A stretch of DNA of 64,000 nucleotides from Fasciolopsis buskii (Eukaryota; Platyhelminthes; Trematoda; Plagiorchiida; Fasciolidae), in assembly GCA_008360955.1 (NCBI GenBank), contig LUCM01005051.1, positions 84,560-148,559 of the forward strand, given 5' to 3'. Shown piece by piece: positions 47,793 through 58,827 of the stretch. Made by a program: the position numbers and the translations under genes. Below the pieces are notes generated by a model, which worked only from the letters and a program-made list of their open reading frames with translations, was not told the origin of the DNA and searched no databases. Within the stretch, counting starts at the first letter, position 1, and every line of letters starts with the position of its first letter.

Positions 47793-47910
47793 GCTGGGCC
47801 GGCGGATAGGCTCTTGGCAGTTGGACATGAGGGTGTTGAGTTCGAATCCTCGCACCGCTGGTCAACTTCCCCACTTGAAGGAGGTCCTTTTCCAGCAATT
47901 GATGCACACT
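47793..47910 (+). repeat. tRNA-derived SINE copy
   Basis: Head gggccggcggataggctctt, ttggacatgaggg, B box GAGTTCGAATCCT (47838-47850), then gctggtcaacttccccactt as in the copies at 19100 and 58295. The A box is degenerate. Confidence 0.75.
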
Positions 47911-48884
47911 GTTATTTCGTAACTAAAGGTGAATGATTAAATGTTCCTCAGATAGTTAATGATAGCGTGGAGTGACCACGTGTGCTCGTTTTCAAATCAC
48001 TATCTGACGAGGGAAACTAGGTGCATCTTCGGACAGAGATAAAACATGTCCAAACTGACACGATATACTCAAATTCCTTTAATGTCCAAAACGAGTGGGA
48101 TCTGTATCCCGTATCTAACAAAAAGACTAAAAATAAAATGCATAAAATTAACAGGAAAAAAATAAGAAAATTATCGATCGAACAATACAAACTGGACTAA
48201 TTGCGTTGAAAGAAATCAAGATCAGAAGGGAATAAATATTTAAAAGCTTGCAGAACTACCCACTAATTTATCTCGTTAACATTTTGCCACATTTTGCAAT
48301 TATGTCCAAACTATTTGATAATTTCATCTGACGGGTATATGCAAATCGCGTTCACGTGACCTTTCTTAAATGTGCTTATTGATTGTCTGTATGTGGCGCT
48401 CACAATTTACAGACTGCCTTTGTAAGGATAGTGAAACAAGTGTCGGTCTTTCAAACTGACCACTCCCAATTTGCCTCTGGTTCCTTCCAATTTCAGGGTC
48501 CACAATAGGTGATTTCCAAACAGGGCTTCGATGAATACATTTAGGCAGATCATGAAAATTTTTAGATAGAAAACTTCTCGAATGCACTGAGGATAGTACT
48601 TGTAATGTCGCCGCGAACTGTGTGACCCCGATATGTTTGTATCAAAAGGTACAAAAATACATATATTGTTGATCTCGCCAACCCGTGACTTCTGCCGGTA
48701 ATACTTGATGTTGTATCTATTTCAGGTCCGTGCGTGTCTAGTTCTGCATAATCATCTCCGCCAGCTACGAGCCTATTGGTCCATGCACTTGCACACTACA
48801 CGCACAAGAAAGAGACTGGTGATTGTAATCTTCCGAATATTTTTGACACCCAGTGAAATGTTTTTGAGATAAATTTGAAATAGT
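47911..48884. other. stretch without a supported gene
   Basis: A/T-rich around 48110-48320; no exon-like frame. Confidence 0.4.
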
Positions 48885-49139
48885 ATGGGAATGATATGCT
48901 TGCGAAAACTCTGGGAATGTGATAGATCTGATCCTGAGTTTGAGAATTTCGCTGGTCAGTTGCATTCCAAGTATGCACCTACAACTTTGTCAAACCGGAT
49001 CGTGGACGTGGCTGCCGGCACAGCAACATCTTCAAGGCCGAATTATTTGTCACGTTCTCTGTTAGCCAGTAGTCCGACGTCAGTTGCGAAAACATTTTTA
49101 CATGAGACGACTTGCCTTGTTCGGCGAGAAGAAGAATGA
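48885..49139 (+). CDS. candidate terminal exon, unknown product
   Basis: An 84-codon plus-strand frame encodes LWECDRSDPEFENFAGQLHS, then YAPTTLSNRIVDVAAG, a Ser-rich stretch (LSRSLLASSPTSVAK) and a charged end RREEE. An AG (gataaatttgaaatag) immediately precedes the frame, though with little pyrimidine. Codon usage and residue mix are convincing; the function is unknown. Confidence 0.35.
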   Translation: MGMICLRKLWECDRSDPEFENFAGQLHSKYAPTTLSNRIVDVAAGTATSSRPNYLSRSLLASSPTSVAKTFLHETTCLVRREEE

Positions 49140-49355
49140 GAGTGAAATAGACCCCAAAATATCGTCTCTGATTGGCCCCAGCACGGATACTAGAACTGTT
49201 GTTGTTGTTGGTGGTGGTGGTGTTCCCGAATGAAACCTTTCAAGCCGATTTTGTTGCAGGACCTTTCAGAAACCTCGGCGATTACAGTCATTCTTGAAGC
49301 ACAAGGTGCATTTTTTGCCTAGTATTATTACATTTTAAAGAAAGACGGCCATAAA

Positions 49356-49541
49356 ATGGTCGTTATGAGGAATTTATTGCCCATCCCCCAGTACTTCGAA
49401 TCCCAGCCAACACGATCAGAGGACTCAGTCACACTTGAAATTATCCGAAACATAATTAACAATAGATTTATCTTCAACCGGACAAAAAGTTACCGAGGGA
49501 AAGACGGCCTACCCAAGTGTCGGAAACTTTGTAAAGTTTGA
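49356..49541 (+). CDS. candidate exon, unknown product
   Basis: After attgcccatcccccag the frame reads YFESQPTRSEDSVTLEIIRN, then FIFNRTKSYRGKDGLPK. It is basic and hydrophilic. The stop follows KLCKV; a donor AAACTTT|gtaaag is possible. It lies ~220 bp after the 48885 candidate on the same strand, but the phase relation is unproven. Confidence 0.28.
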   Translation: MVVMRNLLPIPQYFESQPTRSEDSVTLEIIRNIINNRFIFNRTKSYRGKDGLPKCRKLCKV

Positions 49542-49559
49542 AAGTGAGAAGATCACCGC

Positions 49560-51382
49560 GATGTGTTGTTTTCTGTCGTTGGCTAGTATTGCCCTATTTT
49601 CAGCCAACAACGTATTTAGCGTTTTTTAAATTGACTGTTGAGTATATATTTATGAGCTTTAATTATGAACGGTGAAGAATCAAAGCTAATTATGCTAACT
49701 TCCCCGGCAATTTAATTTTTTGATCGTTTAACACGTGACCAGAAAAATTTCATACCATCCCTACCTGATTTATCATTTACAGAAATTTTACCTAATTGAA
49801 ATTAGCTGCTTCAAGGGACGACAAGCATGCCCAATTTATGGTGTCAATTTATTTGAAATGCTGATTGTTGTTTTTTGATGCACTAAACCAAATGTTCATA
49901 AACAAAAGACTACTTTTACTATTTCGCAACGTCATCAATGATGATTTCTAATTTCCGGTAACTAGGCGGCACTACAACAGAGCTTGTCAAAATTTCTCCC
50001 TAATTTTCGTTGTACGGTACCAGAGGAAGCAATAAGTTATTAAGATTTGGGATCCATACCAGAATACCATCTTGCGAAATTCAGATAAAAAATCGATCAA
50101 TTTCATGGAAAGGTATGAGCCAATGATAGAAGTGAATGAGTGCGTATAGATCTACATAGTCCCGTTCATAACTGTTCTAATAAAAAATAGGCTTGTAAGT
50201 ATCATTGTCTTTACTTTAAAGACGATATCTTGCAAGTAAAACGGTATATATGCGCCTATTTATTCAATAGTAAGCACGTGAACCAAAACTCCCGAAAGCA
50301 CACCACCGACTCAGATGTGGTTTCCGCTCATTGGACATACATAACCAGGAATTCCTCTGTTTATTCATGCACACAAATATGAACATTCCGACTGAATATT
50401 CCCATCGGGATTTCGGTTGTGCATACTAGTGGCTGAAATATACTATCTTGCGCTTCTAGCGCGGCTTTTTCGGTTGATTGTATCAGAAATTCATCAGCTT
50501 CCGCTGAATTGGATTACTTTTATTCCTAATTGGCTGCTCGCACTGAGATGACGTTAAATGTCCGGCACCCCTAACCGGATCGGCCTGCATTTGGTAACCT
50601 TTCCCGGGAGATGAGTGAAAGCTGATATCAAATCAATTTCATGTAAACTTTCTTAATTCCTACCAAATCTGTCACTGTTGATATGCTTCACGTCCACCGT
50701 TATTTGATTGTTGCTGATCCCTCTCATCCACTGTCCTATTAATTGCCTGCTTGATAACGTATTCCTTTGTTGACGTAATGTTTGGTCGAATCAAACCAAC
50801 TAGTTCATCGGTGTGGAACAGGATTAAACAACTTTCTTACTAGTCGGCTTGAATGAAACGTGTGATCTGGGAAACCAAAACTGCTTACGGTATCACAAAT
50901 GTCAAGTCCATTTATCGGGCTGATTGCATGACTAGAGGAAAACATTACTACGGGTGGATTGCAGTGGATAGAGCCGTGATCGTATTGGTTCTGACGGTCT
51001 GAGAAGGAACTGCAAGATATGTTTCATCCTTTAATTTCTTTGTCATTAAAACCAAATAGTTTATTAATTTCTGGAAGGAATCACTGCCTCCTTTCTGCTA
51101 CTCAGCCAGGAGATTGACAAACTCCGGGGTGAATCGTGGTCTTAATTGAAATGTCGCGATTTTGACCGCCTGACCACCCTGAGTCCCACGTGATCCATTT
51201 TACGAGTGAAGCTTCAAATATTTTGAATCTCCCGGTCAGTTGATGTAATCGTTGTGTAAAGTACAAAAATACAAAAAGCCGGAGTAGTTACTATCAGCCA
51301 GATTGGTGAACCTTGGTACAGGATGAACTGAGCCTAGGCAGAAGTTGAGGCCTTCATTAGCCTCCATTTATTTGGGTGACAT
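49560..51382. other. stretch without a recognisable gene
   Basis: AT-rich, with no protein-like frame or repeat family member seen. Confidence 0.45.
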
Positions 51383-51684
51383 TTGTCTTCGGAATCTTCA
51401 CTACATCCTCGAAATAGCATAAATCACATCCTGAATACCAAAAATAAATTTCCGACAGTGCAGGTGGGGTTATGCGAGCATCGAATGGAATACAACACAC
51501 GGTGCAAATGTAGTAGCTACACAGATCAGATTAGGTTACTAAAAGAACTTTCAAGGGAGTTGTTTCAAAAAACGTTATCCGGAAATTACCCAGACTGGAG
51601 TGCCGGACCTGCAACATTATTGACGTTGCAAACTGGGATTGACAGCTCGGTTTGCGAATACAGTTTTTTTCAGATTGGTCAGTA
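51383..51684 (+). CDS. candidate exon, unknown product
   Basis: A plus-strand frame, probably starting after gacagtgcag near 51463, encodes GLCEHRMEYNTRCKCSSYTD, then IRLLKELSRELFQKTLSG and ends near TTGGTCA|gtaaga. The Cys-x-Cys and helical Leu pattern are protein-like. A possible next exon (after cgttcattttcag near 51967) encodes a short tail and stop in either phase. Unknown. Confidence 0.28.
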
Positions 51685-52625
51685 AGATAATCTAAGATAT
51701 TCATTGAAGTCACTCATGTATTGGCAACAGCAAACACGTTCGAAAACAAACCAATAAGAAAATGTCGGTTCCCCAAAGAGCTTTTATCATATTTGACGAA
51801 GTTGTCTTGCTCGAGGATTTCCTTCCGAAACTATTCGTACCGAAGAAATCACACCCAATCTAGACACTTTGAATCCGAGTTCCAATGAAATATTACGGCA
51901 GAAATTATGCTCGTTCCATCGTTGCAACGGAAGCCTGAGGTCAACTAAATGTGATCGTTCATTTTCAGGATCTTTGGTCTCTGGATGAAATCATTCACAA
52001 ATTGCCTACCGAAGGATCTTTAGAAATCCGTCTTTGCGGTCTTTGAATCCGCACATTCCCGATTAGCTTTTGACGAGATGGTCAGTAGTCTTGCACGTGT
52101 TTATCATTTAAAAGCAATAGACAGGAACCATATGATACTTGGTACAAATCTGCGACTTGACAAGATAAAATTCAGAAAACCTTAGCTAGTTATAAGGCTT
52201 GGTGATGATCTCACTGCTGGGAGTACATCACAGTTAATGTGCTACGTGTTGAGCGTGAATCGATTTCAATCATACAAAGATTATGTACACTTACTATTAT
52301 TAGGTGGGTGAATCTGCTGTCATCAGTCATTGCTCGCCCTATGAATCAATACGTAGTGTTCAATTACTATTTCCAATAATCTTATCTTTGTATCAACTCA
52401 TTAACTTCCCCCTGTGGTATTTTGAATCCGAAATTTGGTAGCTGGCAGTTCGGTTAAAATGGTCCATCGGTGTGGTAGTTACACAGGCTGCCCAGCGCTT
52501 AACCTCTTCGTTCACATGGACAGATGAGTCGAGATCTGTTGTAATCATGCATTTTGTCAGCACTTTAATATGAAGTTGTCGAGTGAGCAATTAGTGGGCC
52601 GGTAGACACGAGTGGAATGACCTAA

Positions 52626-53578
52626 ATGCCACTGGACAAATTCCCTCACGTTTTTTGTTCTTACCTATTAACCGATTTTGACCCACGCTTGGTGGATAGA
52701 TGGTTATTCCTTCACCCTTTGATTCGCAACTATTGCTTGATTCCTGCGACCATTTTGTCTACTGGATCGGACTGGAACCAACAGTGTGAAAAGATGCAAG
52801 CAATTTTGATTATTGTTGACCAAGCCCTGGGGAACAAGATACCCGGTATCAAATCAGTACTGACATGCATTAACCGCCAAACAGGAGCAGTTTACGTAAG
52901 GCCCATATTCTGTTTCCTTGGTAGAACCGTTGTGGGAAGTCGCGTGGTTTTTTTTGTCCTGATAGTGGATCAGCAATCATCGATTAAATTATTAATTCTT
53001 TGCGGAACAATGGCTTCGAACAACAATTGATTGGCGTTTACGAACGTGTAAATTTTTTTTCTAGTGAATGAACATCTAATGAGTAACAATGGTGACCTTT
53101 TCACAGATCAGAACAACGAAATTTTTACTTTGTAATGCTGAATTAAAAATGCTTCCTTTTAAAAGGGCCGTGTTTCTTATCAGTTGCCTCCCAGAATCCG
53201 AAAGGGTGGGCACATTTTGTTCACAGCGAAAAAGAAGAAAATCAAGCTTTTCGAGGCCTTGCTGCTAAGTGAGAGATGGAAGTTAGGCTCATGGCATAGC
53301 TATTCTAACTGTTGCCACTACTCATTTCTGCTTAGAAAATAACTATGTCGGAATTTACCTTCTACTATATGTTCTTATTTAGCTACCATAAACACAACGT
53401 TTTCACGGGAAGTAATAATAATTCACGTGTATTTTGGTCACTACGGGTGAAAACATTCAAAGCATTTGTCTCTTTCTGTCTCAGACTATTAAACCGAGTC
53501 TCCGAGGGCCAAACAGTTGAAAATAGTTGGCTCATTGTTTTATCTGCTTCCTTTACTTTGAAGTCACTTGATATTTAA
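52626..53578 (+). CDS. candidate two-exon gene (52626-52895, 53336-53578), unknown product
   Basis: Exon 1 starts at an ATG preceded by an in-frame TAA, encodes MPLDKFPHVFCSYLLTDFDP, LVDRWLFLHPLIRNYCLIPA and KIPGIKSVLTCINRQTGAVY, and ends at a strong donor TTTAC|gtaagg in phase 0. Exon 2 follows a strong acceptor (ccactactcatttctgcttag) in phase 0, encodes a Phe/Tyr-rich stretch and SEGQTVENSWLIVLSAS, and stops at 53578. The complete product would be 170 residues with a 440-nt intron. The phase match between two good splice sites is the main support. The hydrophobic patches (residues ~25-45 and ~95-110) could be membrane-associated. No family is recognised. Confidence 0.4.
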
Positions 53579-53579
53579 A

Positions 53580-54270
53580 TTGAAGGGCCGCGACTTATTC
53601 GAAAGCTTTTTGCATTCGACAACTTCATCAGAAAAAGTCCTGTTCGATTTGTTTATGAAGCGGACACCCCACTAACGATACCATAGAATAGCCAGTGCCC
53701 ATTATGAATCCGTATCACTTGTCAGTTCTGTGTGACCTCTAATCCGAACCTCCCGATTCATGTTTAATTCTGTTCCGGTGACCTCTGCAGACCCCAAAAT
53801 TATTCATCCTGTGTGTGCCACCAACGCCAAATACACCACTGAAAACCGGGGATAAAACTGCGCATCTTCTTCGTCGCTGCTCGGAATCATTCATAGCACG
53901 ATAGCCCTGATGCTCGGTCTTCGACTCGACCCCGGAAGCTAAATGATTGTGAGCCGAACATCAAGGCTCCATGGCTATTCGGATTGGATCTCAACAGTTT
54001 ATTGATTACCGGCATTAGCTGATACAGTCAGTATTCTTTTACTTCATCGGTATTTTCTAACCCATAATCGGCACACTTCAAATAATCGATCTCTCCACGA
54101 CTGTGTGAGAGGCAAGCATTACGAAAGGATCAACCTTTTGGTACCGCACATTTTGTCATTCGGGAGTTGCATCCAGTTATACATTACCTAACTCTACCAA
54201 GTGGGATTGGTCAAGATAGTTAGTCACAAATATTCGGGGTGGTGAAAAACCTTTACTAATTTTACTATTA
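53580..54270. other. stretch without a recognisable gene
   Basis: Intergenic between two candidate genes that converge on it (plus-strand 52626-53578 and minus-strand 54271-54911). Confidence 0.4.
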
Positions 54271-54911
54271 CTAGAAGTGAAAACGAGACCAAAGCGACTC
54301 AAGAAATATGTTTTGGTCATTGAGATGTGATAAATGAACTAAGTCCAATAAACAACTTCTAGAGTAGGGGATTTTGAATTCGTTACTATTACGGAACAAA
54401 GGACAAGGGAAAAACAAACCGTCACAATTGAACGCCACAGAAACGTAATGTAATGACTGCGTTAGTAGTCCCTTCCAGTGCCTACAGCAACCCGTAAGAA
54501 TGAAATTTTCCAATTTGCACGAGAATTTAGGCAATGGTGACAAAATATCTTCCGTCAACAAGCTGTTATTGGAAAGAATCAACTGAATCTGGAGCCATTT
54601 AGTCCTACGAGATTCTATTCTGCATTCCATTCCGACAAAATTGCGTGACTGAAAAATGTAAAGTTTGAATGGATGCAGAGAAATGGAGATTGACAAGGAA
54701 CCTGCACTGATATTTGCAAACAAAAACTCTGCTTCAGATATGACCCCGAAGTTCTGTGATGCATGTTGATAATTGCTAACGCTTTATCTCCTGGGTACCG
54801 AACTGATGACGGCAAACAGGTGGAAAACGCTGCCGATAAAATATATGTGATCAGACTGTTCATGCTTTCCCGGGAGAGATAATAGATAACCGATACAAAA
54901 CCCGAATCCAT
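54271..54911 (-). CDS. candidate two-exon gene (54911-54702, 54648-54271), leucine-rich protein
   Basis: Exon 1 begins at ATG 54911 (MDSGFVSVIYYLSRESMNS) and ends LQISVQ at CAG|gttcct, phase 0. A 53-nt intron ends in an excellent pyrimidine-rich acceptor (caaactttacatttttcag). Exon 2 continues in phase 0 with SRNFVGMECRIESRRTKWLQ, LQIQLILSNNSLLTEDILS and KLENFILTGCCRHWKGLL, stopping at 54271. The Leu-x-x-Leu-x-Leu spacing and LSNNSL motif resemble leucine-rich repeats such as those in F-box/LRR proteins, but only one or two repeats are visible. The product would be 195 residues. The donor is weak. Very short introns are known in flatworms, which makes the model plausible. Confidence 0.42.
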
Positions 54912-55037
54912 GCTCTATAAACTGGTACTTCAAGGTCCCAGGCCAAAAAATTCTCCAGTATGATTAGTCCGGTATATGCATTCAAAAAATCTATTTAGGA
55001 TACACCTGTCGGGTTTGTGGTGAGCTTGTTTAGTACT

Positions 55038-55350
55038 TGGGCTTGCAATTAGTAAGCGGAATTCGATCAGCCACGGTAACGAGTGGATACGAATTACTAG
55101 TAAGTATTGAATTGGCTTCAACCCAATCTACGTGAATGAAATCAACAACACGATCAGAACAGAAGGAAAAACTCAAGTTATGTTCACCATTCATAGATGC
55201 CTGCACAATGTTAGAAATATTCTGATTGGCAGAATCCATTTTGTCCAATCAACTTCTCGAATGTTTGGATTTCACGACCGCTTGTTGTAACAGTTCACAC
55301 TGGTCACTTATCTACACAGGCCAGCGTGAAGCTGTAAGCTGCATGTAAAC
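55038..55350 (+). repeat. R300 dispersed repeat, copy A
   Basis: Shares with copy B: attagtaagcggaattcg, tactagtaagtattgaattg, gcttcaacccaatctacgtg, then caatgttagaaatattc, tttcacgaccgcttg and cacaggccag..tgcatgtaaactca. Nature unknown: it could be a SINE, a solo LTR or a non-autonomous element. Confidence 0.8.
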
Positions 55351-55813
55351 TCACCAGAGTTTGCCAAGACGAGGTCAATATTATTGTATCTTGTTTGCTC
55401 TTACGTGAACACTGATATTACCATTGAATAATAGGCGGAAAAAGAAAGACGGAGCACAATGAATCACATCATCAGTAATGGCCCAAGTTTGGCCCAATTC
55501 AAATTAGCAGTTTGCTTTAATGATTGTTGTACTTTCTGTGACTGAATTAAAAATTGGATCAATCACGGAGTTCCAGTAGACCTACCTGTCCGCGTTTATT
55601 AGTTGTCATGCTCAAACACACACAGGGACTGCTGGTTGAATTTAGTGGATAATTTACGGTTTACTCTAATGTGCCTTGATTTCATTGAAAGTGATTAAAT
55701 CTTCCGACTGCGCACGTTGATCTCCTATTAGCTTAGATACTTGCTGGAATAAGGACAACACGTTTGACAACCAGTCCTAGTACAGATCGAAATATCACAA
55801 TAAACGTTATAAC

Positions 55814-56098
55814 TCAGTGTACGCCTTCTAACCTCCAATGCAAAAAAATTACGAACAAATCACACTTGTTCTCCTTCTGTCGAGTCTTCAACGAACACGT
55901 CCCGTGCACACGGTTTGCGCTACAAATTAGATAGTGGTCCGATATACGAATTGGGATTGTACAAGTATAAGGATGTTTGGACAAGAGAGTACCGGTTTTT
56001 CGCGCATGGGTGACGAGCGCGAATAACCGCGAAACCGGTCGTTGTGTGGTTGCGGCCAACATTTGTTCACTCATCCGGATACTAATTACAATTTGCAT
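55814..56098 (-). CDS. candidate open frame, unknown product
   Basis: A 94-codon frame starts at an ATG (atATGCAAATTG) and encodes MSEQMLAATTQRPVSRLFAL, then HPYTCTIPIRISDHYLIC and a Lys-rich stretch. It is basic and protein-like. No splice-site or family support. Confidence 0.25.
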   Translation of the reverse strand: MQIVISIRMSEQMLAATTQRPVSRLFALVTHARKTGTLLSKHPYTCTIPIRISDHYLICSANRVHGTCSLKTRQKENKCDLFVIFLHWRLEGVH

Positions 56099-56323
56099 AT
56101 GTATTTAAGAAGATTATCCCTAGCATCGCTCGTATATGCGTAGCATAGTGCCACCGTTAAATTGTGTTTAAGTTCTCTCCTGGTTTCCTTAATAAATTCC
56201 AACTTTTGCTGCACCAAACCGGATAGAGTTTTAGACGTTTCATCTATCAGTGCAAGTTTTCTGCATAAATGTTAGAAACTTCACCATGCCTAATCTATTT
56301 TGTCATAAGTCGGAGTGCCAAAT

Positions 56324-56768
56324 CTAAACTAACCCATCAATGTGCAAGTTCCATTGTCCTTCTGACAAAGGGTACAGTATGCAACTCATGAATAACGCTA
56401 AGACTGAACAGAGCTTCATGCAAACGTAGAATGATCGAGAGTTTGGTGGGTAAACAAGCCCACCATAGTGTAACTGACAGTAGGAAAGTTCTGTTATAAG
56501 TGCTATCACACAGAACGGAGATCCGCAAGGCTGGTCCATCATCATTACACACGTGACCGAAGGAAAAGAGAAAATCATTCATCCGAACAGTTGCTCTTCG
56601 AACCGTGACTATATTATGGACGTTAGATATAAAAGGTGGCCAAACCGAATCGACCAGATAGCAGTCGGATATGTCACTGGGAGTATTTTGCCACTCGCGA
56701 AAATGGCATGGGTAGAGATGTTCAAACCAGTAGTGACCTATTGGGTTTGATTTCCGAGTCCATGTCAT
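56324..56768 (-). CDS. doubtful open frame
   Basis: A 143-codon minus-strand frame with an ATG, overlapped by an 84-codon frame on the same strand and two frames on the plus strand. No motif; it sits among repeats and may be repeat-derived. Confidence 0.18.
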
Positions 56769-57449
56769 GCACGTCCGGACAGTCGAACGAAAGAAATAAA
56801 CAAAACTGGGGGATTTATTAACCTAATGGTAGATTCGAATTTTACGAAAAAAGGAAGGCATCTGATGTCATGTGGCAGGTTGCAAACAGGATTTATGATG
56901 AGGATGACATTAATAAATGGAAGATCGTAGTTGGACGTGGTATGGGGTATTATAATCCCCAGTTAAATCGCAGTGGCATTAGTCGAATGCTGTTATTTAC
57001 GATTCTCACAGAGGGAAGAGTTCGCGGTTTTCACAGTGAACTGTAGGCCACATAATATCTATCTTTTGAAGAATGCCGGATAGGAACTGGTGGACCGGTT
57101 GAATGACCACAGCCGAGGTCTCCATAACGTAATTCGACGAATTTTCTTCCGTGGTCCTGCTCGAAAAACAAGGTGCACAAATTCAGTAAGGGAAACTTGG
57201 GTAAAGGAAAAGGATATATTAAGCCAAGGCGTCAGTTTCAAATAAAAGATGAAATAGATTGTTCAGAATGTTTGACACTGTGCCAGTTGTTAGTCAGAGG
57301 GCATTTTGAACGAATGGGATTTGTTTTCATTAGCTTGTGTCAGATGCACATGTATGAATAAAACTTCATCCCGGAAGATGATGACCAGTTCCGCGGTTAG
57401 TTTCGCTCGTCAGGTTTGCATCCTGAGTAATTTCTATAGTGTCATGACT

Positions 57450-57775
57450 CGTGATTAGTAGACGGAATTCGTTCAGTCACGACAACGAGCGGATGCGGAG
57501 TACTAGTAAGTATTGAATTGGCTTCAACCCAATCTACGTGGATGAAGTCTACAAGAAGACCCAAAACACAAAAACAAATTCGAATTATATTTGCAATCTT
57601 TGGATGCCTATACAATGTTGGAAATATTCCGATTGTCGGAATCCATTATGCCCAATCACCTTTGGACTGTTTTGAATTCACGGCCGCTTGCTGTCATGCT
57701 TCTCATTGGCCACTTGTTTACACAGGCCAGTTTGAAGCTGCATCGGAATGCATGTAAACTCATCACAAACTTCCT
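57450..57775 (+). repeat. R300 dispersed repeat, copy B
   Basis: Aligns with copy A along its whole length. A 179-codon plus-strand frame that begins inside it and runs to 58130 is therefore probably not a host protein. Confidence 0.8.
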
Positions 57776-58294
57776 CCCTAAAGAATTCTTTATCAACTTG
57801 TTATGTGGGCCGAACTGGCTTCCCAAATGGTACTGGAAATGGAAGCCATGTTTTCAGCGGTATTTCTGGATTATGGGCCTGTATCTTCCTGTTGGAATTA
57901 GTCCTTTGTTTATCAATGAAATTGATACGTATTCGGTCACCACTTCTTCTAACCACTTTTCTAACGCGTGCTGTTTTCCTTCAGCATTCCTGGAATCGTC
58001 CTTGCAAGTGTGGAATTCGCCTTGGGACATTCCATCATTTTTAAACATAAGACAGGCTAATTGTATTGGCTTGTGTGATACCTTGAATTTACCAGGGAAA
58101 GAATTGAACTGTTTCCGTTTGGAATGGTGAAAAGACCTACGTTGCCATGGAAGGTTAGTGGTAGGTTGTGCATAATCAGAAATTGCATAAGACTTCTCGG
58201 AATTCAGGAAATTTTGAATAGCTTTGACAGAACAGCTTTGGTTTGTTTGTACTGGTTGTTTACTAACACCGAAATCCGTACCAGAAACCTCCTT

Positions 58295-58455
58295 CCTGAG
58301 ACAGTGGCCAAACGGACAAGGTCGTGGCGTTTGGACATGAAGGTCGCGGGTTCGAATTCCCCCACCATCGGCAAAGTCCGCACTTGGCAGCCATCTGTCA
58401 GCCGAGAACCCATTCCTGAAAAATGATGCATATTTATATTTCAATTCCTTGAAAA
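58295..58455 (+). repeat. tRNA-derived SINE copy
   Basis: A box GTGGCCAAACGGAC (58304-58317), spacer ttggacatgaaggtcg, B box GGTTCGAATTC (58349-58359), body ttggcagccatctgtcagcc, tail gaaaaatgatgcatatttat. It ends exactly against the PLE terminal repeat that starts near 58460. Confidence 0.8.
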
Positions 58456-58459
58456 TTCC

Positions 58460-58530
58460 CACTGAGCACATTGAGAAAACGCAATTTGGCGAACAAGCTC
58501 GTTTTCAGTGTTCTGTACGCATGCTATTAC
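58460..58530 (-). repeat. Penelope-like element terminal repeat (pseudo-LTR), copy 4
   Basis: The reverse complement reads cactgaaaacgagcttgttc, gccaaattgcgttttctcaatg and gggaattttcaagg, matching 22350-22420 including the segment after ttctcaatg. No PLE coding sequence is attached. Confidence 0.65.
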
Positions 58531-58544
58531 ATCACGATATATAT

Positions 58545-58788
58545 TTGGAAAGATTCACTTTAGTAAGGATTAGATTAGTCAGATAAAATTATGGGTGGAG
58601 AATGGATTTTTGTTGTTACATGCATAACCTGAATACACAAGAACGTGTTGTGTTAATTGCAAGCCCTAGACAACAAAACAATTTAAACAGCACGCTGTTG
58701 TGTATTTATGCATGTAACATCACAAATCCGTTCCCCACCCATATTTTTATTTGACTAATCCAATCCTTCCTAGAGTGAATTTTTCCAA
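58545..58788. mobile_element. foldback/MITE-like element: ~112-bp arms, 19-nt loop
   Basis: The left arm (58545-58659: ttggaaagattcactttagt onward) and the reverse complement of the right arm (58679-58788: ttggaaaaattcactctagg onward) match at roughly 85-90% by eye over ~112 bp, with one 4-5-bp indel. Shared blocks include ggatta/ggattggattagtca, atgggtgg, gttacatgcata, aatacacaa and aattg. Only 19 bp (caagccctagacaac...) separate the arms. A transcript would be an almost perfect long hairpin. No coding sequence is present. Target duplications could not be defined with certainty. A MITE, a foldback transposon or an siRNA-producing hairpin locus would all fit. Confidence 0.8.
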
Positions 58789-58827
58789 CTTTATATTTCC
58801 CTAATAAAAGAAGCAAAAGAAAATATA

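Noticed and set aside
57591..58130. 179-codon plus-strand frame
   Set aside because: Starts inside the R300 repeat; copy A is not open in the same way.
58295..58375. Functional tRNA gene
   Set aside because: A and B boxes are present, but the acceptor stem does not pair and the same unit recurs elsewhere with a SINE body.
57854..58471. 205-codon minus-strand frame with a GGIRTRDLHVQTPRP motif
   Set aside because: That motif is the antisense translation of the SINE tRNA-like head; such peptides recur as false proteins in SINE-rich genomes.
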